From NCBI GenBank assembly GCA_964467635.1, contig CAYXRN010000025.1, forward strand, positions 1-30,092: a stretch of DNA of 30,092 nt. Direction: 5' to 3'. Position 1 is the first letter of the stretch. The number at the start of each line of letters is the position of its first letter. Below are positions 1 to 8,134 of this stretch, piece after piece. This DNA is from FW021-bin31 sp964467635 (GTDB lineage Bacteria; Bacteroidota; Bacteroidia; Chitinophagales; Chitinophagaceae). The notes beneath the pieces are model-generated. The model was given only the letters and a program-made list of their open reading frames with translations. It made no database searches and was not told the DNA's origin. A program made the translations under genes and the position numbers.

Positions 1-1362
1 CAAGCGGCCTTGACAGGAGTGTATGAAGTATTGAGAGGGTATCCCCGTAGTCTGATCCTGCACAGCGATGTGTTGACTCCTAATGCAGCGAAGTTTGATG
101 ATCCGGGTGGATGGCGTGCGATCGCGAGAGGGGAAGCGTTGACTACTAATGACCTATTTGAAAGTGCCTGGACCTCGGATTACCGTGGCATCGGAAGGGC
201 CAACACGGTTTTGGCCAATATGGATAAAGCAGAGTTACCAGAAAATGTGTCGGATAAAATTGAAGGAGAAGCTAAGTTTTTACGAGCCTTTTTTTATGCG
301 GATCTGCTTAATAAATTTGGTGGTGTACCTCTTATTGTCGATCAGCCTAACCCTTCTCAAAGTGAACAGGGCAGAGCAGAAAAAGATGACATCCTCAGTC
401 AGGTGCTTAGCGATCTAACAGACGCCGCCGCGCTGTTGCCGGAGGATAATGAGCCCGGTAGGGCAACGAAGGGGGCGGCACTGGCCTTTAAGGCAAGGGT
501 GTTGCTTTATAACCAACGTTGGGAAGAGGCAGCCGAAGCCGCCAAAAAAGTGATGGATATGAATAAATATGCTTTGTTTCCGGACTATGGCGGATTGTTT
601 AAGGTGCAAAATGAGCACAACCAAGAGGTCATCTGGGATATTGAATTTAAACTTCCGCGTTTTACCCATAACTTCGTGGATCAGGCTACTGTGCATGCTG
701 ATCCCGCACCTTTAAAAGGGCTCATAGATGCTTACTGGATGAAGGATGGTAAGCCCTCTTCGGAGTCTGCTTTTTTTGATCCGTCAGATCCTTATAAAAA
801 CAGGGATCCAAGGCTGTATCAAACCGTAAGGCTTTTGGGATCGATGTTTAACGGGAAGGTGACGACCAAGAGCGATGTCCCTGAAACCTTTATAGGTGCC
901 AAAAAATGGACGCCTTATAGCGATAGCACCCATATGAAAGAGGTGACCGCCGGCCTTAGTGAAGTGAACCCGATTGTTATCCGGTATGCCGGTGTCTTGC
1001 TCATTTATGCTGAAGCAAAAAATGAAGCATCAGGTCCCGTACAGTCTGTTTATGATGCGCTCAACCAGATCCGGCAAAGGCCCAGTGTAAACATGCCAAA
1101 GGTAACCCCGGGATTATCACAAACGGAAATGCGCGACCTTATTCGGCACGAACGGCGGATTGAATTGGCATTGGAAGGCTATTATTACACAGACATCCGG
1201 CGCTGGGGTATTGCTGAGGAAGTAATGAACGGTCCTGTGTATGACTTCAATGGCGATGTGTATGCGAACCGGAGTTATGACGCTCCGAAATATAACTTAT
1301 GGGCTATTCCTTCCAACCAGATTGATTTAAATCCAAACCTCCAACAGAATCCGGAATGGTAA
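1..1362 (+). CDS. SusD/RagB-like outer-membrane lipoprotein, 5' end outside window
   Basis: The reading frame is already open at base 1 (Q-A-A-L-T-G-V-Y), so the signal peptide and lipid cysteine lie upstream; the TTG at base 10 is not the real start. 453 codons are visible. SusD proteins sit on top of a SusC channel at the cell surface and bind the glycan to be imported. The N-terminal helical repeat part is seen in GEAKFLRAFFYADLLNKFGGVPL, a typical SusD stretch, followed by KGAALAFKARVLLY. The C-terminal RagB/SusD part has the usual IRYAGVLLIYAEAKNEA and IRHERRIELALEGYYYTDIRRWG segments and ends NLQQNPEW, the normal family terminus. The sulfatase gene starts 35 bases downstream, so the two probably belong to one glycan-uptake operon whose SusC would lie to the left. 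Family call is secure; substrate unknown, possibly a sulfated sugar given the neighbour. Confidence 0.95.
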   Translation, partial: QAALTGVYEVLRGYPRSLILHSDVLTPNAAKFDDPGGWRAIARGEALTTNDLFESAWTSDYRGIGRANTVLANMDKAELPENVSDKIEGEAKFLRAFFYADLLNKFGGVPLIVDQPNPSQSEQGRAEKDDILSQVLSDLTDAAALLPEDNEPGRATKGAALAFKARVLLYNQRWEEAAEAAKKVMDMNKYALFPDYGGLFKVQNEHNQEVIWDIEFKLPRFTHNFVDQATVHADPAPLKGLIDAYWMKDGKPSSESAFFDPSDPYKNRDPRLYQTVRLLGSMFNGKVTTKSDVPETFIGAKKWTPYSDSTHMKEVTAGLSEVNPIVIRYAGVLLIYAEAKNEASGPVQSVYDALNQIRQRPSVNMPKVTPGLSQTEMRDLIRHERRIELALEGYYYTDIRRWGIAEEVMNGPVYDFNGDVYANRSYDAPKYNLWAIPSNQIDLNPNLQQNPEW

Positions 1363-1397
1363 CTATCTTTGGGATGAATTGCAGAACACCACAAATT

Positions 1398-2855
1398 ATG
1401 AAACTGATGATCAAATTAAAAGTTGTCGGGGCAAAACTGTTTGCGCTCCTGTTATTAAGCCTGTGTTTCCTACACAGTGATCCTGTCCGGGGGCAACAAC
1501 AAAGACCGAATATTGTTATTTTTCTGGTGGATGATCTGGGGTATGGGGATATTCAAGCCTATGGCAGCCCCTATATCCGGACACCCCATATTGATTCTTT
1601 AGCCAGGACAGGTATTCGCTTTACTTCTTATGAAGCCGCCCCATGGTGTGTGCCATCTCGTGCCGAATGGATGACAGGCATCTATGCACCGCGTGTTCAT
1701 TTTGGGGGTGGAACGGGTGCCGGCGGACACGGAGGGATCCCCGACTCCATTTTGACTTTGGCGCAAGGCCTTAAACAGGCAGGGTATGCAACGGGGATGG
1801 CCGGGAAGTGGCATTTGGGATATGACCCTAAAAGATACCTGCCCACCAATAGGGGGTTTGATTCCTGGCTGGGTCTGCCCTACTCCAATGATTATAAGAA
1901 GCCTTACGTACAAACTGATGTGCCGTTGGTCATGTATCGCAATACAACCGTTGTGGAGAACCCGGTCAACCAGGACTCAATGACGGTTAAATATACGGCG
2001 GAGGCCCAGCGGTTTATTCGGGAACATGCGCATAAGCAACCTATCTTTTTTTATTTGGCCTATAATATGGTGCACCTCCCACTCCATACCACTACTGAAT
2101 TTTTAGGAAAATCAGGCGCGGGGCTTTTGGGCGATGTAGTGGGTGCCGTAGACTGGAGTGTGGGGCAGGTGTTGCGGACGCTCAAAGAGGAAGGACTAGC
2201 AGAAAATACCATCGTCATTTTTGCTTCCGATAACGGCCCGTGGAATGCGGCTCCGGAGCGGATGTTCCGGAAGCCCAAAGAGCCCGAAGGTTCCAATAAG
2301 GCGCTTTGGTACCGGGGCAATAAGCCTTGGGATGCCGGAACGACAGGACCGCTGCGTGGCTATAAACATACCACTTACGAAGGTGGGACGCGTGTTCCGG
2401 CCATTATCAGCTGGCCTGGTCATATTCCCTCTGGCCAGGTTTCCAGTGCCCTGGTCACCAACATGGATATGTTTAGAACGTTGTTGGAAGTAGGTGGAGG
2501 GCAACTTCCGGATTACCCGCTTGACGGATATAATATGATGCCGCTTTTTACTGGCAAGACCGATCAAAATCCAAGGAACCAATACGCCTACATATACCAC
2601 AGGATGGAAGGAATAAGGGTAGGAGATTGGGTTTTGCGGATTGGCGAAGAGGGGAGATTTAAACTTTTTAATCTTGTAGAAGACGTGGGTCAGAATTACA
2701 ACAGAGCAGAAGAAAGGCCTGAATTGGTTAAACAGATGAAATCAAAAATGGACTCCCTCGCAAAAAGAATTGGTGTGAAAGTTGCCACTAAATCACATAA
2801 TGATGCCCCTGCCCATGTCGGCCGGGGAGCAGGCAGAGCGGGGTTTTATCAGTAA
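1398..2855 (+). CDS. Secreted formylglycine-dependent sulfatase (family S1)
   Basis: Predicted to hydrolyse a sulfate ester, probably from a glycan. The ATG at 1398 is chosen over the one at 1356 because it gives a clean signal peptide (KLMIKLKVVG, a hydrophobic run, then PVRGQ) and avoids overlap with the SusD gene; 485 residues result, a normal length. The alkaline-phosphatase-fold metal site starts with DD at residues 45-46. The activation motif CVPSR has Cys84, the residue converted to formylglycine. The second family signature GKWHLG is at 137-142 and SDNGP near 277-281 supplies further metal ligands. The C-terminus has the usual LFNLVEDVGQNYNRAEE segment. Cys-type activation requires a maturase (FGE or anSME), which is not encoded here. 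The gene follows a SusD gene by 35 bases and is likely co-transcribed. Substrate cannot be read from the sequence; the CxPSR form groups it broadly with aryl/GalNAc-type sulfatases. Confidence 0.93.
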   Translation: MKLMIKLKVVGAKLFALLLLSLCFLHSDPVRGQQQRPNIVIFLVDDLGYGDIQAYGSPYIRTPHIDSLARTGIRFTSYEAAPWCVPSRAEWMTGIYAPRVHFGGGTGAGGHGGIPDSILTLAQGLKQAGYATGMAGKWHLGYDPKRYLPTNRGFDSWLGLPYSNDYKKPYVQTDVPLVMYRNTTVVENPVNQDSMTVKYTAEAQRFIREHAHKQPIFFYLAYNMVHLPLHTTTEFLGKSGAGLLGDVVGAVDWSVGQVLRTLKEEGLAENTIVIFASDNGPWNAAPERMFRKPKEPEGSNKALWYRGNKPWDAGTTGPLRGYKHTTYEGGTRVPAIISWPGHIPSGQVSSALVTNMDMFRTLLEVGGGQLPDYPLDGYNMMPLFTGKTDQNPRNQYAYIYHRMEGIRVGDWVLRIGEEGRFKLFNLVEDVGQNYNRAEERPELVKQMKSKMDSLAKRIGVKVATKSHNDAPAHVGRGAGRAGFYQ

Positions 2856-2907
2856 GGGAAGCGCTTTTTTTGGTGGCTGGAACAAAGGCGATGGGCTGTA
2901 CCAGCTT

Positions 2908-3400
2908 TTACAGGCTTTTGAGAAAAGCAAGAAGCACCTGCCGGTCGGGTTTATCCAGCGTTTTGAAATGGTTTTTGCTTTTAGTCGCCTCTCCTCCATG
3001 CCACAAAATGGCCTCCGTTAATGTTCGTGCTCTTCCGTCATGCAGATAAAAGGCGTAACCGCTTACTTTTTCCGTCAGGCCGATGCCCCAGAGCGGCGCT
3101 GTGCGCCATTTGCTGCCGCTGGCCTCAAAGTCCGGCCTGCCATCAGCCAGTCCGGGCCCATATCGTGTAATAGGAAATCGGAATAAGGATGAATAATCTG
3201 ATTGGACAGTGGGCGGAAAGCCACGTTTACTTTCGTCGTAAAAGTAGAAATATGGCAGCGCTGGCAACCGATTTGTTCAAAGAGCGCCGCCCCTTTTTGC
3301 GTAAGCGGGTCATCTGCATTTCTCCGGGCGGGAACCGCCAGGGTTTTCATGTAAAACAAGGTGGCGTCCAGCACCGGTAAAAGTGGCGGTGTTTTTCCGT
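2908..3400 (-). pseudogene. Remnant of a di-haem oxidoreductase / DUF1111 (cytochrome c peroxidase-like) gene
   Basis: Two minus-strand reading frames together match the last ~160 residues of DUF1111 di-haem proteins. The upstream frame gives TLFYMKTLAVPARR, then a c-type haem motif CQRCH, then HPYSDFLLHDMGP. Near 3152-3158 the match jumps frame and continues GLADGRPDFEASG, WRTAPLWGIGL, YLHDGRARTLTEAILWHGGEA and FLKSL, ending at a TAA at 2908. Restoring one G in the GGGCCCGG run would join the halves. Intact family members are about 400-500 residues, so the N-terminal two thirds is missing; homology stops near 3390-3400, just before the promoter of the HAD gene. Two separate lesions argue against a mere sequencing error. 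The fragment is convergent with the sulfatase gene. The stretch 2856-2907 holds nothing recognisable. Confidence 0.8.
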
Positions 3401-3433
3401 TGGAGGATGGCCCGTTGAATAATCGTACCTTTG
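3400..3433 (+). promoter_or_regulatory. Candidate Bacteroidota promoter for the HAD phosphatase gene
   Basis: A TACCTTTG sequence at 3426-3433 matches the Bacteroidota -7 consensus TAnnTTTG exactly. A TTG at 3400-3402 lies 23 bases upstream, slightly further than usual for the -33 element. Transcription would begin near 3440, about 45 bases before the ATG at 3485. The promoter sits where homology to the decayed cytochrome gene ends. Confidence 0.5.
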
Positions 3434-3484
3434 CTCCTGCAGCTGGATAACAATAAGGCAACAAATCGCGACAGGGAGCTAATC

Positions 3485-4183
3485 ATGAAATACAAGCATT
3501 TGTTTTTTGACCTGGATCACACGCTTTGGGACTTTGATGCCAATGCGAAGGAAAGCCTGGCCGAGCTTTTTGATGAATTTGACTTAGCACAAAAGGGAAT
3601 TCCGGGTTTTGAAGCGTTTTACGAAGCTTATTTCAGGCACAATGAAATATTATGGGACCGCCTCAGGAAAGGCTATATAAGTCGTAAAGACTTGCGCTGG
3701 AAGCGCATGTGGCATACGTTATTGGATTTTCAACTGACCGAGACTGCCTTGTCGAATGCCATGAGTGACCGCTACCTGGAAATTTTACCCTTAAAAGACC
3801 GGCTGCTTCCGGACGCGATAGAAACCCTGGACTACTTGAAAACAAAGGGTTATCCTTTGCATCTCATCACCAATGGATTTGAGATTACGCAACACCAGAA
3901 AATGAAATCTTCTGGTATCGGGGATTATTTTGAGCATGTGGTTACTTCGGAATCGGCCGGAAAGCCCAAGCCGCATCCGGAGATCTTTGCTTACGCGTTG
4001 CAGAAGTCGGTTTGTACGCCCTCTACCGGCTTAATGATTGGAGATGCCTTGGAGGTGGATATCCTGGGGGCGCAGCAGGCAGGGATGGATTCGGCTTATT
4101 TTAATCCGGCACTTCCCCCCTATAACGGAATCAAACCCACCTATACCATTATGGGGTTAAGGGACTTGCAGGAAATCTTATAG
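3485..4183 (+). CDS. yjjG: HAD-superfamily pyrimidine nucleotidase, YjjG type
   Basis: A 232-residue cytoplasmic phosphatase of the haloacid dehalogenase superfamily, most like the YjjG group that dephosphorylates non-canonical pyrimidine nucleotides and so keeps them out of DNA. Motif I is FFDLDHTLWDF, with nucleophile Asp9 and acid/base Asp11. A helical cap follows (residues ~18-95). Motif II is LITNG, motif III lysine lies in GKPKPHPEIF, and motif IV is MIGDALEVDILGA, so all catalytic motifs are present. The ATG at 3485 is chosen because MKYKHLFFDLDHTLWDF is the usual beginning of the family; the upstream in-frame TTG at 3431 would put the promoter inside the gene. It stands alone, with a candidate promoter about 50 bases upstream. 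The exact nucleotide substrate is inferred from family only. Confidence 0.9.
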   Translation: MKYKHLFFDLDHTLWDFDANAKESLAELFDEFDLAQKGIPGFEAFYEAYFRHNEILWDRLRKGYISRKDLRWKRMWHTLLDFQLTETALSNAMSDRYLEILPLKDRLLPDAIETLDYLKTKGYPLHLITNGFEITQHQKMKSSGIGDYFEHVVTSESAGKPKPHPEIFAYALQKSVCTPSTGLMIGDALEVDILGAQQAGMDSAYFNPALPPYNGIKPTYTIMGLRDLQEIL

Positions 4184-4317
4184 AAGGGCAGGGTCATTCA
4201 TTGCTTTGACGGCAATACCTTATTGTCTCACTGCACTTCAAACATTGGCATAATATTCTATTAAAAATACGCGGAGCCCGGAAGGGTTGCTTGTTTTTTT
4301 GTTTTAATTTAAAGCGT

Positions 4318-5238
4318 TTGGCAAAACATTCCAAAGTAACGATTTATGCCGCACTGGCTGCAAACCTCTGTATTGCGGCGGTAAAGTATATTGTAGCAGC
4401 GCTGACCGGAAGTTCAGCCATGCTTTCGGAGGGGATACACAGCACGGTGGATTCGGGAAACCAGCTTCTTTTGTTACTGGGGATTAAAAAAAGCAATAAA
4501 CCGTCAGATAAAGTGCATCCGTTCGGCTACGGAAAGGAACTTTACTTCTGGTCCCTTATTGTAGCCATTTTGTTGTTTTCGCTGGGGGGCGGCATCTCCT
4601 TTTATGAGGGATTGACTCACCTGCAGCATCCCCAGCCGCTGGAGGATCCTTTGTGGGGGTATATCGTACTCGGGGCCGCCTTCATTTTCGAAAGCATCTC
4701 CTTATCTATTGGCATTCATAAGTTCAATTCAGTAAGGGGAGACAGCGGCTTCTGGAAGGAGTTGCGGCTAAGCAAAGACCCGACCTTGTTTGTCGTTATT
4801 TTCGAGGACATGGCAGCTGATCTGGGAATCATCGTTGCTTTTTTAGGGGTATTCCTTTCCCACTATTTTAAGGATCCATTTTTCGATGGTGCGGCTTCTA
4901 TTGTCATCGGCCTTATCCTGGCATTTATGGCGGTCATTATGGCTATAGAAAGTAAAAATTTGCTGATCGGGGAAACAGCCGATCCTGAAATTGTAAAAGG
5001 AATCAACGCGCTGGTGGAGAAAACGCCTGGCATCCTCCGGTTGAACTACCCGTTGACTATGCAAATGTCTCCGAATGAGATTCTGCTCGCGTTGGATGTG
5101 CAATTCGACAATGATCTGACCATGTCCCAATTAGGGGAGGTTATTACCGGTCTGGAAGAAAGCATACGAAAGGAATATCCGCAGATTAAAAGAATATTTG
5201 TAGAAGCGAATGAGCTAAAAGGACGGAAGGGGTCGTAG
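4318..5238 (+). CDS. Cation diffusion facilitator (CDF) family metal exporter
   Basis: An inner-membrane exporter for divalent metal ions (zinc, iron, cadmium or cobalt type). Six hydrophobic segments can be seen, beginning with VTIYAALAANLCIAAVKYIVAAL. The first metal-site helix has LSEGIHSTVDSGNQ and the fifth has EDMAADLGI, positions that supply the acidic and polar ligands in CDF proteins. The C-terminal soluble part (ETADPEIVKGINALVEKTPGI onward) is the metal-binding dimerisation domain. There is no ATG near the beginning of the frame: a TGA lies at 4207 and the usable starts are TTG at 4291 or TTG at 4318. I prefer 4318 (MAKHSKVTIYAALAANL, 306 residues) because that start resembles relatives; 4291 would add nine residues. 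The gene converges on the glycosyltransferase with a 20-base gap. Confidence 0.88.
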   Translation: MAKHSKVTIYAALAANLCIAAVKYIVAALTGSSAMLSEGIHSTVDSGNQLLLLLGIKKSNKPSDKVHPFGYGKELYFWSLIVAILLFSLGGGISFYEGLTHLQHPQPLEDPLWGYIVLGAAFIFESISLSIGIHKFNSVRGDSGFWKELRLSKDPTLFVVIFEDMAADLGIIVAFLGVFLSHYFKDPFFDGAASIVIGLILAFMAVIMAIESKNLLIGETADPEIVKGINALVEKTPGILRLNYPLTMQMSPNEILLALDVQFDNDLTMSQLGEVITGLEESIRKEYPQIKRIFVEANELKGRKGS

Positions 5239-5258
5239 AGGGGGAGCGGCATGTGCGG

Positions 5259-6359
5259 CTATAAGCTGGACAAAAATTCGCTGAGTATTGTTTTGTACCG
5301 GTTCATTTCGGGCAGGGAGATCGGTTTGAAGGAAAAGGTTTTCGCTGCTGCTATCGCTGGAGAAAGGCGGAATGCTGTCTGACGGTAACTTAGACAATAA
5401 TTCTTGTCCTGCAGGTAGCCGGCCAGGTACTCCTGTTCGGTTTGTCCCGGTGTAGGAATAAGTATGGCTTTCTTTTGCAGCTGGGCTAAATCCATGACCG
5501 TGGTGTACCCCGGCCGGCTGATTACCAGTCTGCTCTTTCGCAGGGCATCTTCAAGTTGGGTCGTATTTAAATGATTAACCACTTTGATGGCCGGGGTTAA
5601 AAATTCTTCCCTGGGTTTACCGGGCTGGCCGCATAAGATGAGCGCCCGTATGGGAAGGGTGACGATTTGCCTGCATATGAGCTGTTGGAGTTGCGTACGC
5701 TGCGGTTCGGGGCCTGAAATTAATACTAATACATCCAGTTCGGGCGGCAGTTCTTCTTTTTTTTCAAAGCGGGACAACGCCCCTAAGTATTTGACAGGTA
5801 TGGAGGGAAGCCGTTCCGGGTGAGACAGTTTCCCTGCCAGGTTGTTTTCCCCTTCAAAGTCAACGATCCAGCAGGCCGTAAATTTCCTGAGCAGGCGATA
5901 ATTTACTTTTTGCAGCCAGTCTTCGGGCTTGCCCGGGAAAGGGGAGGAAATACGCAACTGATGGGTCATGATAACGGAAGGGACCTGAGGGTGGTAAAGT
6001 CCGTAGCGGTTGTCGGAAATTATAGCATCCGGCTGAACGGTACGGACAACCTGCTGAAGCCACTTGTGTTCCCTCCGGATGGCACTTTGCAAACGAGGCA
6101 ACTGCATTAACATTTTTAGGCCGAAGGCTTTGCCGTTCTTGGCATACTGCATATGGTAGCCAGGCAACAAAAGATGCTTGACTTGCGGAAACTCGGCTTT
6201 TAACAAAGCCGCCTGGCCTTTGTCCGAGGCAATTAAAACATCACAATCCGCGCTTAGCAGTTCACGAATGACAGGAATGCAGCGGGTAGCATGTCCTAAT
6301 CCCCAGTCCAGGGGGGCGACCAATATTTTTTTGGGTTTGTCAGGAGGCAAAACGGGCAT
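5259..6359 (-). CDS. MurG-like GT28-fold glycosyltransferase
   Basis: A 366-residue GT-B fold enzyme with no signal peptide or clear membrane helix, so cytoplasmic or peripheral on the inner membrane. The N-terminal domain has a family 28-like glycine motif, APLDWGLGHATRCIPVIREL (residues ~15-34). The C-terminal nucleotide-sugar part has SRPGYTTVMDLAQLQKKAILIP and PTPGQTEQEYLAGYL (residues ~285-325), typical of MurG-like enzymes binding a UDP-sugar. It is not MurG itself: the sequence is not close and it is isolated from cell-wall genes. Donor, acceptor and pathway cannot be told from the window. Its start codon lies only 53 bases from that of the small lipoprotein gene on the other strand, so their promoters share one short divergent region. 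Confidence 0.8.
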   Translation of the reverse strand: MPVLPPDKPKKILVAPLDWGLGHATRCIPVIRELLSADCDVLIASDKGQAALLKAEFPQVKHLLLPGYHMQYAKNGKAFGLKMLMQLPRLQSAIRREHKWLQQVVRTVQPDAIISDNRYGLYHPQVPSVIMTHQLRISSPFPGKPEDWLQKVNYRLLRKFTACWIVDFEGENNLAGKLSHPERLPSIPVKYLGALSRFEKKEELPPELDVLVLISGPEPQRTQLQQLICRQIVTLPIRALILCGQPGKPREEFLTPAIKVVNHLNTTQLEDALRKSRLVISRPGYTTVMDLAQLQKKAILIPTPGQTEQEYLAGYLQDKNYCLSYRQTAFRLSPAIAAAKTFSFKPISLPEMNRYKTILSEFLSSL

Positions 6360-6363
6360 TTTG

Positions 6364-6399
6364 TTTGTGTCCGAAGGTAGAATAATTTACATTTGTAAA
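6364..6399 (+). promoter_or_regulatory. Strong Bacteroidota promoter with overlapping inverted repeat
   Basis: TTTG at 6364-6367, a 20-base spacer, then TACATTTG at 6388-6395 match the Bacteroidota -33 and -7 elements exactly. Transcription should start near 6402, only about 10 bases before the ATG at 6412. The -7 box lies inside a perfect inverted repeat TTTACA-TT-TGTAAA (6386-6399), which could be an operator or chance in AT-rich DNA. Confidence 0.65.
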
Positions 6400-6411
6400 A
6401 ATAGCATTTTG

Positions 6412-6546
6412 ATGGCTAAAAAAACAAAGTGGGCTTTTTGGGTGTTGATTATTACAGGAATGATGGCATGGGGCAGTTGCAGCGTATTGAAGAGTAATGG
6501 CTGCGGTTGTCCACCCATACCAACTACCGGAAAAATGAAACATTAA
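6412..6546 (+). CDS. Small cysteine-rich lipoprotein (44 residues)
   Basis: A very short secreted lipoprotein. MAKKTKWAFW is followed by a hydrophobic run and a lipobox WGSC with lipid Cys23. The mature part is only about 22 residues and contains a NGCGCPP motif (Cys31, Cys33) and a His at the C-terminus (KMKH), a possible metal-binding tail. No residue pattern for surface export follows the lipid cysteine, so it is probably periplasm-facing. A well-formed promoter lies directly upstream. Small lipoproteins with a Cys-x-Cys-Pro tail occur in Bacteroidota, but I know no function. The frame is open upstream to 6178, but that part overlaps the glycosyltransferase gene and the promoter, so the ATG at 6412 is chosen. 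Confidence 0.7.
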   Translation: MAKKTKWAFWVLIITGMMAWGSCSVLKSNGCGCPPIPTTGKMKH

Positions 6547-6599
6547 ATTAGGAGAATTCAGGGTTTTTGTAGTAATTTTGAATGGCTAAAAGCTAGTGA

Positions 6600-6851
6600 A
6601 TGATGAAAAAGCCGGAAAGAGAACTGTTGTTGTTGCTGCCCGAAGAACGATATGATGATGTAGCGCTCGAGCATGAGGCCCTTTGTTTGCATCAGATGCT
6701 TGATCAAGTAGATGTGATCGCCCGGGTGGCGGAGGCTGTGGAATTTCTTAATCTTCACCGCGGGGGAATCACCAATCATCGGCTGCGCATAGAGCAGGCA
6801 TTGCTTCGCCCGGTATTGGGTCCTTTCCAGTTTATTTTACATAAAAATTAA
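6600..6851 (+). CDS. Hypothetical protein, 83 residues
   Basis: I do not recognise this product. It reads MMKKPERELLLLLPEERYDD at the start and is predicted largely helical and charged (many Glu, Leu, His), with no signal peptide or membrane segment, so cytoplasmic. An exact -7 match TAATTTTG lies at 6573-6580, 20 bases before the start, but without a convincing -33 element. It ends 20 bases before the arginase-fold gene, suggesting co-transcription. Either of the two adjacent ATGs (6600, 6603) could be used. A minus-strand frame covers much of the same DNA, but the plus-strand frame fits the promoter and the downstream gene better. It could be a small conserved protein or a chance open frame. 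Confidence 0.45.
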   Translation: MMKKPERELLLLLPEERYDDVALEHEALCLHQMLDQVDVIARVAEAVEFLNLHRGGITNHRLRIEQALLRPVLGPFQFILHKN

Positions 6852-6871
6852 AATCATACCCTTTTGTTATA

Positions 6872-8005
6872 ATGGAGCAATCACTTCCCCTGGAGGATTA
6901 CCTCACCCCACTATCTCTTACCGAATTATTTGATGAGCAGCGTTTTAATGAGTTACAACTCGGGCATGTGATCAAGGCGTATGAATCGCGTTTGCCGGAT
7001 CCCTCCGAAGCGGATTTGGTGTTGCTTGGTGTGGAAGAATTCAGAGGCGCCGGATACCCGGTGGAAAGTGCCTCTGCCGGTGCTATCCGTAAGCAATTGT
7101 ATCCGATGTATCATTGGCATAGCGGCATTAAGCTTGCGGATCTTGGGAACGTTAAAAAAGGCAAATCCCTGAAAGATACGCGGGCCGCCCTGCAGATCGT
7201 TTTGGATGAGTTGCTTTCACAAGGCAAGACCGTAATGATACTTGGCGGAAGTCACGATTTGACGCTTGCGCAGTACAACGTGTACGTGGAAAGAGAGCAA
7301 GTGATAGAAGCTACGGTGGTAGACGCGCTTATTGATCTGCATGAGGAAGAGTACATGCCTTCACGGAAGTTTTTAATGGAAATGCTGACCGGGCAGCCCA
7401 ATTACATCCGTCATTATAACCACATTGGGTTTCAGAGTTACTTCGTCCATCCCCGTTTGCTGGAGGCGCTGGATAAATTGCGATTCGACTGTTACCGGCT
7501 GGGAATCGCACGCGATATGCTGGAGGAGATGGAACCGGTGATCCGTTCCACTGATTTGTTCAGCTTTGATATGTGTGCGCTTCGTTCTGGCGATGCCCCG
7601 GCCAGCCGTTTATCGCCCAATGGCTTTACGGGAGAAGAAGCCTGCGCGTTGTTTCGGTATGCCGGCATGAGCGCTCAGGTTTCCACCGTGGGATTGTACG
7701 GCTATATTCCAGGCCACGACAGGGATGAGTTAACGGCTATACAGGCCGCACAAATGATCTGGTATTTTATAGATGGCCGGGCCGTGGCCTTTAATGAGGC
7801 TGACTTTAGCGAGGCTTCTGCTTTTAATGAATTTCATATTGCTTTCGAGGGGATGGAAACTTCTTTTCTCAAAAGCAAGCGGAGCGGACGCTGGTGGATG
7901 CAATTACCGGACAAGAAATACATACCCTGTGCCTATAATGATTATCTGACCGCGGGAAAGAGCGAATTGCCGGAAAGGTGGTTAAGGGCACAGGAACGGC
8001 TGTAG
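6872..8005 (+). CDS. Arginase/formimidoylglutamase-fold protein with incomplete metal site
   Basis: A 377-residue cytoplasmic member of the ureohydrolase superfamily, in the Bacteroidota group usually labelled formimidoylglutamase (histidine breakdown). The fold is clear from LGGSHDLTLAQY, SFDMCALRSGDAPASRLSPNGF and GEEACALFRYAGMS. The binuclear manganese site is not intact. The GGxH ligand His128 is present, but the DAHxD motif reads DALID (Asp151, Leu153, Asp155), losing its His. The second SFDxD motif reads SFDMC (Asp233, Cys235), losing an Asp. Hydrolase activity is therefore doubtful. No hut genes are nearby. The gene follows the 83-residue protein by 20 bases. The ATG at 6872 starts a normal N-terminus. 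Confidence 0.85.
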   Translation: MEQSLPLEDYLTPLSLTELFDEQRFNELQLGHVIKAYESRLPDPSEADLVLLGVEEFRGAGYPVESASAGAIRKQLYPMYHWHSGIKLADLGNVKKGKSLKDTRAALQIVLDELLSQGKTVMILGGSHDLTLAQYNVYVEREQVIEATVVDALIDLHEEEYMPSRKFLMEMLTGQPNYIRHYNHIGFQSYFVHPRLLEALDKLRFDCYRLGIARDMLEEMEPVIRSTDLFSFDMCALRSGDAPASRLSPNGFTGEEACALFRYAGMSAQVSTVGLYGYIPGHDRDELTAIQAAQMIWYFIDGRAVAFNEADFSEASAFNEFHIAFEGMETSFLKSKRSGRWWMQLPDKKYIPCAYNDYLTAGKSELPERWLRAQERL

Positions 8006-8134
8006 AGGTTTTTTTATCAGCGGCACCTGATATGAAGCCTTTCCGCTTAGGCAGTACGCCATAAAATGATCCGTTACTGCTGAAAGGGGAACACCTACTA
8101 TAAAGCGTCAAGCAGGACAACAATTACATGCGAT

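Noticed and set aside
3189..3380. 63-codon plus-strand frame opposite the cytochrome remnant
   Set aside because: The minus strand has clear DUF1111 homology over the same bases; the plus-strand frame has none.
6372..6379. Minus-strand TACCTTCG as a promoter for the glycosyltransferase gene
   Set aside because: One mismatch in the -7 box, no -33 partner, and it would leave almost no leader before the start codon.
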